Made by a program: the position numbers and the translations under genes
Assembly (NCBI GenBank): GCA_011082265.1
Contig: CP049781.1
Location: 558,001-622,000 of the forward strand
DNA from: Candidatus Lachnocurva vaginae
GTDB taxonomy: Bacteria; Bacillota; Clostridia; Lachnospirales; Lachnospiraceae
Length of the DNA stretch: 64,000 nucleotides
Direction: 5' to 3'
Part shown: in pieces, positions 31,795 to 40,302 of the stretch
Layout of the letters: every line of letters starts with the position of its first letter
How positions within the stretch are numbered: position 1 is the stretch's first letter
The notes under the pieces: generated by a model
The model's database searches: none
Seen by the model: the letters and a program-made list of their open reading frames with translations, nothing else
Told to the model about the DNA's origin: nothing

Positions 31795-34176
31795 ATGAAA
31801 GTGAAAATGAGAATGAAAAGGATGATGGGCCTACTTCTTGCCCTATTTATGATCATAGGTTGTATGTCTTTAAATCCAATAGCTACCTATGCAAATGACG
31901 CTGACCCGAATACTTTTAATATCAATGCGGGTAATGTAAATATAACAAAAAGCGGTACTTATACGATTGAAGGAACAGGTCAACCAACGTCAAATACGAT
32001 TAGTGTGACAGGAAGTAATATCAAGGCTAAGATTATCCTAAAAAATGTAAACATTGATGTATCTAATCAGGATGAACAACAGGCTTTTCTTGCAAAAAAT
32101 AATGATCAATCTAATGTTCATTTAACGATAATACTAGAAGGAACAAATTCGTTGAAGTCAGGTGACCATCGGGCTGGGTTAACATGGAACAATTCTGATA
32201 ATAATTCAACGTTAGAAATCGAGGGGGATGGTTCTCTAACCGCAACAGGCGGGTGGTCAGGAGCAGGCATTGGCGGTGGTTATGGTGGTTCAAGTGAAAA
32301 CATCAAAATCACTGGTGGAACCGTAACTGCAACAGGCGGAACTTTTGCTGCTGGCATTGGTTGTGGTATTGGTTCAGGAGAAAATATTACAATCACTGGT
32401 GGAACCGTAACCGCAACAGGCGGATGGGCAGGAGCAGGCATTGGCGGTGGTGATGGTGGTTCAGGAAGAAACATTACAATCACTGGTGGAACCGTCAAGG
32501 CAAGCAGTATCAGTACAACGCCAACCGATGGCAAGGGTAATAACGTCTATCTTTTTAAACTGAAAAATCAGGACAGTGTGAATGAGGTAACTGTGGACAG
32601 TGGCACAAAAAATGCAAAAACATTCACAAGAGCAGGCAACCACCCTGACAGAGATACCGCATTTTATCTGTATCTGACAGGAAAAGACCATGACCTTGAT
32701 ACTTCTAAAAAGAAATATAAGGCAGAATGGAATAATACTACGAATACATTTACTACTAAATTTGACCCGAATGATGTAAAAAGTATGACGGTAACAACAC
32801 AGCCTTCAAAGTTGAGTTACACGGAGAATGACCCACTAGATTTATCTGGGCTTGTTGTCACGTTAACTGATGATCAGGACAAAACAAAAGAAGTGAAACC
32901 TACTGACTTTACGGCTAATAATATCAATGCAGATCCTAAGAATGGAGCAGTATTAAAGCTAGACCATAATGAAAAGCCTGTTACCTTAAAGAGAGGAAAC
33001 TTGACTGCAACTACAGATGCGTTACAGGTGAAGCAGAGAGTGTTTGACCCAACTCGTGTAAGGTCTAGGATAATCACACACCAGCCTAAGTTGAGTTATA
33101 CGGAGGGAGAGAGGCTAGATTTAACGGGGCTTGTTGTAACGTTAACAGATTATCAAGGCTTAAAAAAAGATGTGCAATTTGCACAATTTGAAAGATATGG
33201 AATCCATGCAGATCCTGCAGATAAAACATTTTTAAAAGTAGCAGACCACAATGGGAAAACTGTTAAATTAGTAATTTATAGTCCTGGAACGTGGATTCAA
33301 AGCTGGTCGGCACAAGCAGGCGTATTAATGGTAAAGCCGAGAGTGTTTGATTCGACTCATGTAAACTCTATGAGTGTAACAGCACAGCCTTCAAAGTTGA
33401 GTTACACGGAGGATGACAAGCTAGATTTAACTGGGCTTGAAGTCACGTTAGAGGATGCTAATCATGTGAAAAAAGTCATGACTCCTGCAGAATTTGAAGC
33501 GAATGGCATCAAGGCAACTCCTGAGAATGGTGCAAAACTAGCATTAACTGATGGAAATCCTGTTAAGTTAACGAGAGGAAACTTGACTGCAACTACAAGT
33601 GCTTTGAAGGTGAAGGCAAAAGAATCTATTCCAACTCATGTAGGAGGTGGTTCTACTTCTACTTCTACTTCTGGTTCTGGTTCTGCCGGTGGTTCTGCTG
33701 GTGGTTTTAGTGCGGGTATGAACTATTATGCGCCTACTACTGTGGATAAGGACGAGTTGAATATTCAGATTGATAGTGCTGAAAGTGATTATAAGCCCGG
33801 CTATGCCGGAGATGGAACTGGTGCGGCCGTTAAGCAGGCGGCGGATAGGTTAGGTGATGCTTTGGCACAGGCTAAGCGTGTTGCGGCTAATCCAAACGCA
33901 ACGCAGGCTCAGGTGGGCGCATCTGCACGCAAGCTTGCGGATGCTCGTAAGGCGCAGCATGAGAAACCAGATCCTAAGCCACATCATGAGAAACCAGATT
34001 CTAAGTCGCATCATGAGAAACAAGCTCCTAAGTCGCAGACTAAAAAGCGTATTGGTATGATTCATAAGACAGACAAATCAGCATCGTTTGCAGGCTTGAT
34101 TGCAGTGCTTGTAGGCTCGATTGCAGTGATTGGCTTCTCTATTGCGGGATTTGCAATTCTTCGAAGAAGAAAATGA
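31795..34176 (+). CDS. Large secreted surface protein with carbohydrate-binding and Ig-like domains
   Basis: 793 residues. A signal peptide spans 1-34 (hydrophobic LLLALFMIIGCMSL, likely cut after IATYA). Residues about 40-245 look like the Cthe_2159-type beta-helix carbohydrate-binding domain, with three Gly/Thr-rich turns (GSLTATGGWSGAGIGGG, GGTVTATGG repeats). Three Ig-like repeats follow, each with QPSKLSYTE...LDLTGLVVTL and ending near GNLTATT-AL-VK. Then come a Ser/Gly linker, a FIVAR-like helical segment, a His/Lys/Pro stretch (HEKPDPKPHHEKPDSK) and a C-terminal hydrophobic anchor before RRRK. No LPxTG is present; at its place stands IHKTDKS, so sortase anchoring is doubtful. The 3' third is GC-richer than the rest. 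It probably binds host glycans or matrix. Confidence 0.85.
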   Translation: MKVKMRMKRMMGLLLALFMIIGCMSLNPIATYANDADPNTFNINAGNVNITKSGTYTIEGTGQPTSNTISVTGSNIKAKIILKNVNIDVSNQDEQQAFLAKNNDQSNVHLTIILEGTNSLKSGDHRAGLTWNNSDNNSTLEIEGDGSLTATGGWSGAGIGGGYGGSSENIKITGGTVTATGGTFAAGIGCGIGSGENITITGGTVTATGGWAGAGIGGGDGGSGRNITITGGTVKASSISTTPTDGKGNNVYLFKLKNQDSVNEVTVDSGTKNAKTFTRAGNHPDRDTAFYLYLTGKDHDLDTSKKKYKAEWNNTTNTFTTKFDPNDVKSMTVTTQPSKLSYTENDPLDLSGLVVTLTDDQDKTKEVKPTDFTANNINADPKNGAVLKLDHNEKPVTLKRGNLTATTDALQVKQRVFDPTRVRSRIITHQPKLSYTEGERLDLTGLVVTLTDYQGLKKDVQFAQFERYGIHADPADKTFLKVADHNGKTVKLVIYSPGTWIQSWSAQAGVLMVKPRVFDSTHVNSMSVTAQPSKLSYTEDDKLDLTGLEVTLEDANHVKKVMTPAEFEANGIKATPENGAKLALTDGNPVKLTRGNLTATTSALKVKAKESIPTHVGGGSTSTSTSGSGSAGGSAGGFSAGMNYYAPTTVDKDELNIQIDSAESDYKPGYAGDGTGAAVKQAADRLGDALAQAKRVAANPNATQAQVGASARKLADARKAQHEKPDPKPHHEKPDSKSHHEKQAPKSQTKKRIGMIHKTDKSASFAGLIAVLVGSIAVIGFSIAGFAILRRRK
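32230..32486 (+). repeat. Three tandem 84-87-bp repeats in surface gene
   Basis: Units begin at about 32230, 32316 and 32400, each with GCAACAGGCGG near the start and ATCACTGGT at the end. They encode the Gly/Thr-rich turns of the beta-helix domain. Confidence 0.85.
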
Positions 34177-34234
34177 TGGAAGAAAACAATAAGTAGGCAC
34201 TGCTTGTTTTAAGTAACCGGCATTGTTTATGGAA

Positions 34235-34268
34235 GGTGGCTCCGGCGATATGTTAGAGCCATCTTTTT
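34235..34268 (+). terminator. Terminator after surface protein gene
   Basis: GGTGGCTC pairs with GAGCCATC (one G-T) around a 13-base loop, followed by TTTTT. Confidence 0.8.
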
Positions 34269-34280
34269 GTATGTCATCTT

Positions 34281-36395
34281 GTGAGTATGATGCTCCGAGC
34301 TAAAGTTTCAGGGTTCAGAGGCAAAGTTTCAGGGTTCAGAGGCAAAGTTTCAGGGTTCAGAGGAATAGTTTCAGGGTTCAGGGAAAGGTTTCAGAGTACA
34401 ATGTTAAAGTTTCAGAGTTCAAAGGCAAGGTTTCATTGTATCCAACACGTGATGAAACTAGATCCTGCATGTGGTTCAGGGGTATTTTTAGTTGATAGTT
34501 ACCGACGTATAGTAGAAGAAAACTTAAATGGAAAAATGTATTGTGATGATGATAATTTACTTAAATCTCTTTTAACTGATAATATTTATGGTATAGATAT
34601 TAATGAGGAAGCAATTGATGTTACAATATTTTCTCTTTATTTAACTGTTTTAGACTACAAAGATCCAAAATCATTATCAACTTTTACTTTACCGAATTTA
34701 AAAGGAAAAAATTTATTTGTTAGTGATTTTTTTGATGAAGAGAAACTTAGAAGGTTAAGCCACATTAACTTTGATTTTGTTATTGGTAATCCACCTTGGG
34801 GTAATGTAAAAACAGGTCTTCATTTAGAATATTGTAAAAAAAATGGATACTTTGACAAACAACAAAATAATGAGATTTGTAGAAGTTTTGTTTTCAGAGC
34901 TAAAGACTTTTGTAAAGAGCATACTGTTTGTTGTTTTATTTTACATTCTAAATTATTGTATAACCAAAAGAAACCTTCAAAAAGATTCAGGAAATTTTTG
35001 CTAAATAAAACTAAAATTCATAGCATAATTGAAATGTCTTCGGTAAGAAAATTAGTTTTTGAAAATGCCGATGTACCCGCAGCAATAATTTCTTTTAGTT
35101 ACTCAGAAGAAAACAACTTAGACAATATTATAAATTATACATCTATAAAGCCAAATATTTTCTTCAAGCTATTTAATGTTATTGTCATTGAAAGATATGA
35201 TATAAAGTATGTAGCACAGAATATGCTTATGAGATTTGATTGGGCTTGGAAAACTATTGTATATGGGTTTTCAACTGATTTGACTCTGATTATGAAACTT
35301 AAGAATCGTTTTTGTACAATTTCAAATGCTATCGAAAAACAAGAACCTCCTATTATTATGGGGGCAGGAGTAGAATATCAAGATGGTGATAAACAAGACG
35401 CTTCTCATTTACTAAACAAAAGGCTTCTTGATTCGTATAAAGGAGTAGACCACTTCTTTGTTAACTCAAATAAAACTACATTGTTTTCGAAATCTAAAGT
35501 ACATCGTCCTAGAGAAAAAGCGTTGTTCTCTCCTCCTTATGTATTAACTCCAACTGGAGTGGACTGCAATAATTATAAATTACGAGCAGCTTTTAGTGAT
35601 GAAACTTTCGTTTGTAAAAAGACCATGTATATTATTAAAGGAAGCGTGGAGCAAAGACCATTCTTTATGAACTTGGTAGGATTGCTAAACTCATCATTTT
35701 ATTCTTATTTGAATCTAATGCTTGGAACTTCAATAGGAATAGAACGCGAGCAGCGATTTATAAGGGAAATACTAGAATTTCCTTATATTTTTTCTGAAGA
35801 TATTGCAAATAAAACAGAGTACATTCAGAGTAAAAAAAAGAAAGATGAATTTCTGTGCTTACCAGATTTAGATTCTGAAATCGAAAACCTGGATAATTTA
35901 GTATTACAGGAGTTTGGATTGAAAGATAATAAATTTATTGACTATGCAATAAAAATCCAGATACCGGAACTTACGAATAAAGACATTGAGAATATTTATA
36001 GAAAGGTATCTGCCAAGGAATTAGTTGATTATAGTGAATGTTTCAAAAAACAATTTACTGCTATCTATAAACGTGTAGAAAAACATATTGAAATTAAATT
36101 ATATCATAATGTATTAAACAGATTTTCTATATTTGAGCTGGCCGTTTTAGACGGAAAATCTGATACCACTATTGATTTGGTCGAGAATATTGATTATGAT
36201 AAAGTACTTTTATCAAGATTTTGTGTGTTTTCTCACAATGATAAGTTTCATCAAATTAGAGATGTCATCCACTTTTCTGATAACTCATTTTTTATAATAA
36301 AGCCTAATTTTTATAAGTACTGGCATCCTGCAATTGCAGAACTTGATCTCTCCGATGTTATGGAGCAAATAATGGAATCGGGAGGTGATGAATAA
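34281..36395 (+). CDS. N6-adenine DNA methyltransferase, 5'-truncated, fused to repeat array
   Basis: A 704-codon frame from GTG 34281. The first ~55 codons are the 21-bp repeat array and not methylase. Recognisable methylase starts at residue 60 with SAM motif I (LDPACGSGVFLVDSYRRI), then YGIDINEEAIDVTIFSLYL, FVIGNPPWGNVKT (motif IV) and FILHSKLLYNQ. A long C-terminal target-recognition part contains YLNLMLGTSIGIEREQRFIREILEFPY. Type IIG/BREX/Eco57I-like enzymes have several hundred residues before motif I, which are missing here, so this is a 5' deletion. Translation of the fused frame is possible but not assured. It overlaps the following nuclease-like gene by one base. Confidence 0.7.
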   Translation: MSMMLRAKVSGFRGKVSGFRGKVSGFRGIVSGFRERFQSTMLKFQSSKARFHCIQHVMKLDPACGSGVFLVDSYRRIVEENLNGKMYCDDDNLLKSLLTDNIYGIDINEEAIDVTIFSLYLTVLDYKDPKSLSTFTLPNLKGKNLFVSDFFDEEKLRRLSHINFDFVIGNPPWGNVKTGLHLEYCKKNGYFDKQQNNEICRSFVFRAKDFCKEHTVCCFILHSKLLYNQKKPSKRFRKFLLNKTKIHSIIEMSSVRKLVFENADVPAAIISFSYSEENNLDNIINYTSIKPNIFFKLFNVIVIERYDIKYVAQNMLMRFDWAWKTIVYGFSTDLTLIMKLKNRFCTISNAIEKQEPPIIMGAGVEYQDGDKQDASHLLNKRLLDSYKGVDHFFVNSNKTTLFSKSKVHRPREKALFSPPYVLTPTGVDCNNYKLRAAFSDETFVCKKTMYIIKGSVEQRPFFMNLVGLLNSSFYSYLNLMLGTSIGIEREQRFIREILEFPYIFSEDIANKTEYIQSKKKKDEFLCLPDLDSEIENLDNLVLQEFGLKDNKFIDYAIKIQIPELTNKDIENIYRKVSAKELVDYSECFKKQFTAIYKRVEKHIEIKLYHNVLNRFSIFELAVLDGKSDTTIDLVENIDYDKVLLSRFCVFSHNDKFHQIRDVIHFSDNSFFIIKPNFYKYWHPAIAELDLSDVMEQIMESGGDE
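34302..34433 (+). repeat. 21-bp minisatellite, about seven units
   Basis: AAAGTTTCAGGGTTCAGAGG plus C forms units starting at 34302, 34323, 34344, 34365, 34386, 34407 and 34428 (last partial). The first three are nearly identical; the rest decay toward the methylase. All are in frame with the methylase and read as KVSGFRG heptapeptides. No spacers separate the units, so this is not a CRISPR array. Confidence 0.95.
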
Positions 36396-37081
36396 TGGGA
36401 GGTTTTAAGCAAAAATCAATAAATGAAGATTTTCAAAATGGTTTTTATTGTTATATTATTGAGACCATTGAAAAATGCTGTAGCCTAATGAAGCAAAATT
36501 GTATTTCTGTAGGACGTAAAGTTAATAATCATGAGGTAAACATACAGAACCATCTATTTCATTATTATTTAGACGATAATTCTATGTTAACTAAATTAGG
36601 ATGTGAAATGTTTCCTATATCATTCCAAATAGAAACGCCAGAAACATATGATGAAAATACAGATTCCTTTATAGGAAGGTGTGATATCAAAGTGACATCA
36701 AATAATTATTGGATAAATAAAAATAAAAAAGACTATTTTATTATTGAATGTAAACGAATTGATGGCAGTAAAAGTCTTAATAAAAAATATATTAATGAAG
36801 GCGTCAGTCGTTTTGTAGAGGAGCCTCCTAAATATCCGTCACATCACAATAAGAATATTATGTTCGGATTTGTTGTGAAAAGCATTGATATTTATGATAA
36901 TTCGATTAAAATTTCTAAAATAAATAGAGAAAAGTTTGGAGAAATATGTCAAGGAAATTTGATTCTGGTAAAAGAAAATACAAACGAAGGGTTGCATGAA
37001 TATATAAGCAACTATAATTTATCGAGAAACTCATTACAATTGCTTCATATCTTTTTTGATTTTTCATCTATAATAAAGTAG
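36395..37081 (+). CDS. PD-(D/E)xK nuclease-like partner of methylase
   Basis: 228 residues. Its ATG overlaps the methylase stop (TAATG), with GGGAGGTGATG upstream. Residues 94-120 read IGRCDIKV, then DYFIIECKRI: Asp97 and Glu118-Cys-Lys120 match the catalytic D...ExK core of restriction-like nucleases, with a preceding acidic helix (Glu47 in NNHEVNIQNHLFHYYL). No membrane segment is seen. Co-transcription with an adenine methylase suggests a restriction or defence function. The family was not recognised, and the assignment to the fold is from motif pattern only. Confidence 0.55.
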   Translation: MGGFKQKSINEDFQNGFYCYIIETIEKCCSLMKQNCISVGRKVNNHEVNIQNHLFHYYLDDNSMLTKLGCEMFPISFQIETPETYDENTDSFIGRCDIKVTSNNYWINKNKKDYFIIECKRIDGSKSLNKKYINEGVSRFVEEPPKYPSHHNKNIMFGFVVKSIDIYDNSIKISKINREKFGEICQGNLILVKENTNEGLHEYISNYNLSRNSLQLLHIFFDFSSIIK

Positions 37082-37272
37082 TCTTGATTAAAGATTAAAT
37101 TTGTGAATTAAAATAATTAATAAATAAATTGGGTGAATTTGTTTTATGTTCTATATAAATACATACAAGATGGTGAAGAGTGGATAGGTTTGTCTGCTCT
37201 TTTTCATGGTAGGGTCAAAAAAATGTATCCAATACTTGACACAAGGGTGGGGATAAAAAATATCCTATGTGC
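37082..37272 (+). other. Gene-free stretch before IS remnant
   Basis: No supported gene or RNA is seen. The 3' part directly abuts the recognisable transposase fragment and may be eroded transposase DNA. Confidence 0.35.
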
Positions 37273-37548
37273 ATAAGCTCTTGGAAAAACAACTGAGCAG
37301 AACTATCGACATATTTCAAATATCTAGAAGGAGTAAGAAAGATAATATATACAACTAATGCTATAGAAAACTTCAATAGGCAACTAAGAAAAGTAACCAA
37401 AAATAAAACCATATTTCCACATGATTATGCTTTACAAAAAAGTTTGTATTTAGCAATGGTAGATGCATCAAGCAAATGGACCAATAGAATACGTGGCTGG
37501 GATCAAATTTTATCCCAATTATCAATATTTTTTAAAGGGAGGTTTTAA
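37273..37548 (+). pseudogene. IS256-family (mutator-type) transposase, C-terminal remnant
   Basis: One frame reads ISSWKNN, then a stop (TGA 37294), then AELSTYFKYLEGVRKIIYTTNAIENFNR at the start and IFPHDYALQKSLYLAM, NRIRGWDQILSQLSIFF to the end. YTTNAIE-NRQLRK is the signature of IS256-type transposases. Only about the last 90 residues remain, with an internal stop, so it is a dead fragment. A GTGTAAAATTA stretch at about 37617 could be an eroded terminal inverted repeat. Confidence 0.9.
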
Positions 37549-37758
37549 AAATCGAAATAGATAAATAAGTATAATCAGCTGCAAATTTTCATGGAAATTT
37601 GACAGTTTATTAAAGTTGTGTAAAATTAAGACAAACTCCATTCCTATAGGAATGGACTAACATCAATACATAAAAAATGTAGTGACCCTTACCCTTTTAT
37701 CAGGATTTAGGTTGATATACAAAATTATTTACAGACCCTTTCATCAGTTTTTTCACTA
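37549..37758 (+). other. Gene-free stretch with perfect palindrome
   Basis: No gene is seen between the IS remnant and the convergent mobC. It holds a perfect 20-bp palindrome at 37637-37656 (TCCATTCCTA/TAGGAATGGA). The palindrome could serve as a bidirectional stop or be part of an element end. Confidence 0.5.
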
Positions 37759-38181
37759 TTAGTTATATAATCTATTGCCAAATTTAGAGTGGATTTTATA
37801 GGATGTATTTTTGTAATTGCCATACTCATCACCAGAACTTTCTTTTGACTTATTAAGAAGTAGGGAATGGATCTGCCATATTTCTTTTGATAATTTTTCT
37901 ATTTCTTTATTCATTGAATCAATTTCATTTTTGTAAATAATACCAGTCGTATTAGTTGCTTTTGCAATCTGGTTTATATTATTTGTTGCATTTGAAAGTA
38001 ACCATTGTAGGTTTCTAAATGGTTCTAAATCTACAACATAAATTTCTTTTTCCAATACATATTTCCTAAGAAAGTGGGACATAGTTTTGCAATTAGAAAG
38101 TTTCATTTTCTTTTCAAAGATTTCTTTTTCTTCATCTGTTAAATATATTTTTAGTTGATTATTTCTTTTTCTATTATCCAT
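37759..38181 (-). CDS. mobC: MobC-like relaxosome accessory protein
   Basis: 140 residues from the ATG at 38181, chosen because AAGGAGATATACT lies just before it on this strand. A ribbon-helix-helix-like start (NNQLKIYLTDEEKEIFEKKM) is followed by SHFLRKYVLEKEIYVVDLEPFRNLQWLLSNATNNINQIAKATN and ending helices. This is the MobC (PF05713) pattern. MobC helps a relaxase nick oriT in mobilizable plasmids and elements. The relaxase (MobA) normally follows at once; here that place is taken by the palindrome and an IS256 fragment, so mobilization has been lost. Confidence 0.88.
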   Translation of the reverse strand: MDNRKRNNQLKIYLTDEEKEIFEKKMKLSNCKTMSHFLRKYVLEKEIYVVDLEPFRNLQWLLSNATNNINQIAKATNTTGIIYKNEIDSMNKEIEKLSKEIWQIHSLLLNKSKESSGDEYGNYKNTSYKIHSKFGNRLYN

Positions 38182-38205
38182 AGTATATCTCCTTATCATA
38201 AAATA

Positions 38206-38229
38206 TTGGGGTCTTAGGGTTCTCCCCAA
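38206..38229 (-). other. oriT-like dyad upstream of mobC
   Basis: TTGGGG and CCCCAA arms 12 bases apart lie 25 bases upstream of mobC, followed by AACAAGG. Position and form suit the origin of transfer of MobC-type elements, but no nick site is proven. A second near-palindrome, GTAAGTGGGTACTCACTTAC, is at 38289-38308. Confidence 0.45.
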
Positions 38230-38243
38230 CAAGGTAAAATTGA

Positions 38244-38277
38244 TAAAAAAAGAAGCAGTCCATAAAGGTTCTGCTTC
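38244..38277 (-). terminator. Terminator for the rhuM-side transcript
   Basis: On the minus strand GAAGCAG pairs with CTGCTTC around 12 bases, followed by TTTTTTT. It separates the rhuM gene from mobC. Confidence 0.75.
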
Positions 38278-38350
38278 ATCAATTTTTCGTAAGTGGGTAC
38301 TCACTTACTGTGCTTGCTATTAAAGTTATAAGCATTAAGCGTGTATTAAG

Positions 38351-39433
38351 TTATTTTTCTAAATCTTTAGTATTATCCTCGAGTTCTAGGAACTTATCAA
38401 AATCACTTTTATAGAGTCTATCTTGTATAATTCTATATTTTTCAAACTCACTCTCTGCGTGTTTTTTAGCAAGAGCTGCAGATACTTTTTCTGCATCGTT
38501 TAAGATTTCTTTATCCCATAATTGTAAAAATCCATTTAATCTTTTTTCCCAATCTTCCATTGTCATAGGGATATGTCTTTCTGCTTGCAGTTCTGCCATG
38601 TCCAAATAAGATGAAACAATTCTTTGCATTTGATTTAATTCTTCCTCGTTTAGATAATTTTTTGCAACGACTACATCATATTTATGAATTTTTGAATCTG
38701 GAGAGCCTTCCCAAGTAGTAAGTCCCATATTTTTCGCTTTGTGATTGGCTCTATCTACAATTAATTCAGCTGCAGTTTTTCCGTGAATTGCATAGTGCAA
38801 TTTATTTTGAATAGCGGCAAAAAACCTTTTTGTTGCTTTTGCAGATGGGTCATAGTCTAAAGATGTGGCATAAATATCTGTGATTTTTTGATAGAATCTT
38901 CTCTCAGATAATCTAATTTCACGAATTTTTACAAGTAATTTTTCAAAATAATCCTTGGTAAGTTTTGTGCCGGAATTTTTTAATCTTTCATCATCCATTG
39001 CCCAACCTTTAATTGTAAAATCTTTTACAATTTGGTTTGCCCACTTCCTAAATTGGACGGCACGTTCATTATTTACTTTAAAGCCTACTGCAATAATTGC
39101 TTGTAGGTTGTAGTGCTTTGTTTCTCTTGAAACATTTCTAGAACCTTCTTTTTGAACTATTAAGAAATTCTTAATAGTTGCTTCTTCTTGTAATTCATTG
39201 TCATCAAATATTTTTTTTAAGTGCTGATTTATTGCTGCAGTACTGACATCATAAAGAGCTGCCATCATCTTTTGAGTAAGCCAAATATTTTCATCTTCAT
39301 ATCTAATTTCAATAGCTTCATGGTCATCACCGTTAGCTGCAATAAAAGTCAAGTATTCAGCAGCGGAGGATCTGATTTGAAGTTCATTTTTATCATGATT
39401 TTCGTCTTTGTTTTTATCTATTTCTTTACTCAT
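38351..39433 (-). CDS. RhuM family protein
   Basis: 360 residues. The start is the ATG at 39433, behind TTGGAGGAAATT on this strand. EIRYEDENIWLTQKMMAALYDVSTAAINQHLKKIFDDNEL is the RhuM N-terminal DNA-binding-like region (resembling Rha/KilA domains). FKVNNERAVQFRKWANQIVKDFTIKGW and a long helical C-terminus with Fic-like spacing (FFAAIQNKLHYAIHGKTAAELI) follow. The family is frequent on pathogenicity islands and mobile elements; the molecular role is unknown. Here it flanks mobC, consistent with a decayed mobile element. Confidence 0.92.
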   Translation of the reverse strand: MSKEIDKNKDENHDKNELQIRSSAAEYLTFIAANGDDHEAIEIRYEDENIWLTQKMMAALYDVSTAAINQHLKKIFDDNELQEEATIKNFLIVQKEGSRNVSRETKHYNLQAIIAVGFKVNNERAVQFRKWANQIVKDFTIKGWAMDDERLKNSGTKLTKDYFEKLLVKIREIRLSERRFYQKITDIYATSLDYDPSAKATKRFFAAIQNKLHYAIHGKTAAELIVDRANHKAKNMGLTTWEGSPDSKIHKYDVVVAKNYLNEEELNQMQRIVSSYLDMAELQAERHIPMTMEDWEKRLNGFLQLWDKEILNDAEKVSAALAKKHAESEFEKYRIIQDRLYKSDFDKFLELEDNTKDLEK

Positions 39434-39614
39434 AATTTCCTCCAAGTATGAATTTCATTCTACCTTTAAACACTGGAATACTAATCAAGAATACAATTAC
39501 ATAATGTATAAAGGAATTTATCATCATACTTTTTGTTATTGTTAATTGATGATAAGTTTGACTTATTATTTTAAAAGCGGTTAGTGTGCTTGTTATAAAA
39601 TAAGTGCCAACCAT
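39426..39614 (-). CDS. Possible truncated small membrane protein
   Basis: 62 codons with two hydrophobic stretches (YFITSTLTAFKII and IHYVIVFLISIPVFKG), ending inside the rhuM ribosome site. The second half loosely resembles the end of DUF2798-type membrane proteins. No ribosome site is obvious at its ATG. It may be a remnant of a longer gene. Confidence 0.3.
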   Translation of the reverse strand: MVGTYFITSTLTAFKIISQTYHQLTITKSMMINSFIHYVIVFLISIPVFKGRMKFILGGNYE

Positions 39615-40014
39615 AGGGCGACTGATAATCCTATAAAATCAATCAAAAATGCTGAGATTTTTACAGAGTAGGTAGTGATGAGATAGTAGAAAACTATTTT
39701 TCTGTTTGAGATATAATACAAACTGAACATATATTTATGTATATAGCACAAACATTCAAGTTTGTAAATAAGTTGTATTGGGGTGATTAGATTGAGAATA
39801 AGTAAAACTTTAAAGAATATAAGTAAGAAGAGCTATTTCTAAACTAAATGTTGATGACGGATATTCCGGAACAAATGAAAATAGACCAGCCTTTCAAAGA
39901 TATTTTATTTTTATATCATAAATATTTTATTTAATTAGTAATAATAAATGCTTTAAATCTCAATTCTCATCCCCGAATAAATAATACAAAAATATGGTAT
40001 AATAAGTATAATAT
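39615..40014 (+). other. 400-base junk stretch with gene relics
   Basis: No intact gene is seen. It holds the serine-recombinase relic at 39847-39903 and otherwise AT-rich sequence with no recognisable RNA. Confidence 0.5.
39847..39903 (+). pseudogene. Serine recombinase relic
   Basis: Nineteen codons read NVDDGYSGTNENRPAFQRY, a clear match to the conserved DDGYSGT-RP-F-R segment of resolvase/large serine recombinase N-terminal domains. Stops lie on both sides. It shows that another recombinase-bearing element once sat here. Confidence 0.65.
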
Positions 40015-40278
40015 TTGCTATATGACGGTAAAAATGAAGGACGAAATGATAGTAAAAATGATAGTCAAAATGATAGTCAAAAATTAAAGCTAAACGATAG
40101 GCGTGGAAAGATTGTAGAATTTATGAAAGAAAATTCAAATATAACATCACTGGAGTTATCTAATATACTACATGTTTCTGTAAGTACTATTAACAGAGAC
40201 TTAAAAATTCTCACAGATGAAAAAACAATCGAGTATATAGGCAGTGCTAAAGATGGATATTGGCAAGTAAACAGATAA
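40015..40278 (+). pseudogene. C-terminal fragment of AlbA_2/AAA_4-type ATP-binding protein
   Basis: 87 codons. A linker with NDSKNDSQNDSQ, encoded by 12-bp near-repeats of ATGATAGTCAAA, leads into a winged helix (IVEFMKENSNITSLELSNILHVSVSTINRDLKIL... YIGSAKDGYWQVN). This linker-plus-HTH is the usual C-terminus of the AlbA_2 (divergent AAA_4) transcription-regulator-like proteins. The N-terminal ~350 residues are absent and there is no start with a ribosome site, so it is taken as a fragment. Confidence 0.7.
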
Positions 40279-40302
40279 AGTTATTAAAAGAAAGGATAAT
40301 TA

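Noticed and set aside
34302..34433. CRISPR array
   Set aside because: Units of 21 bp are directly abutting with no spacers and decay along the array, and no cas genes are present.
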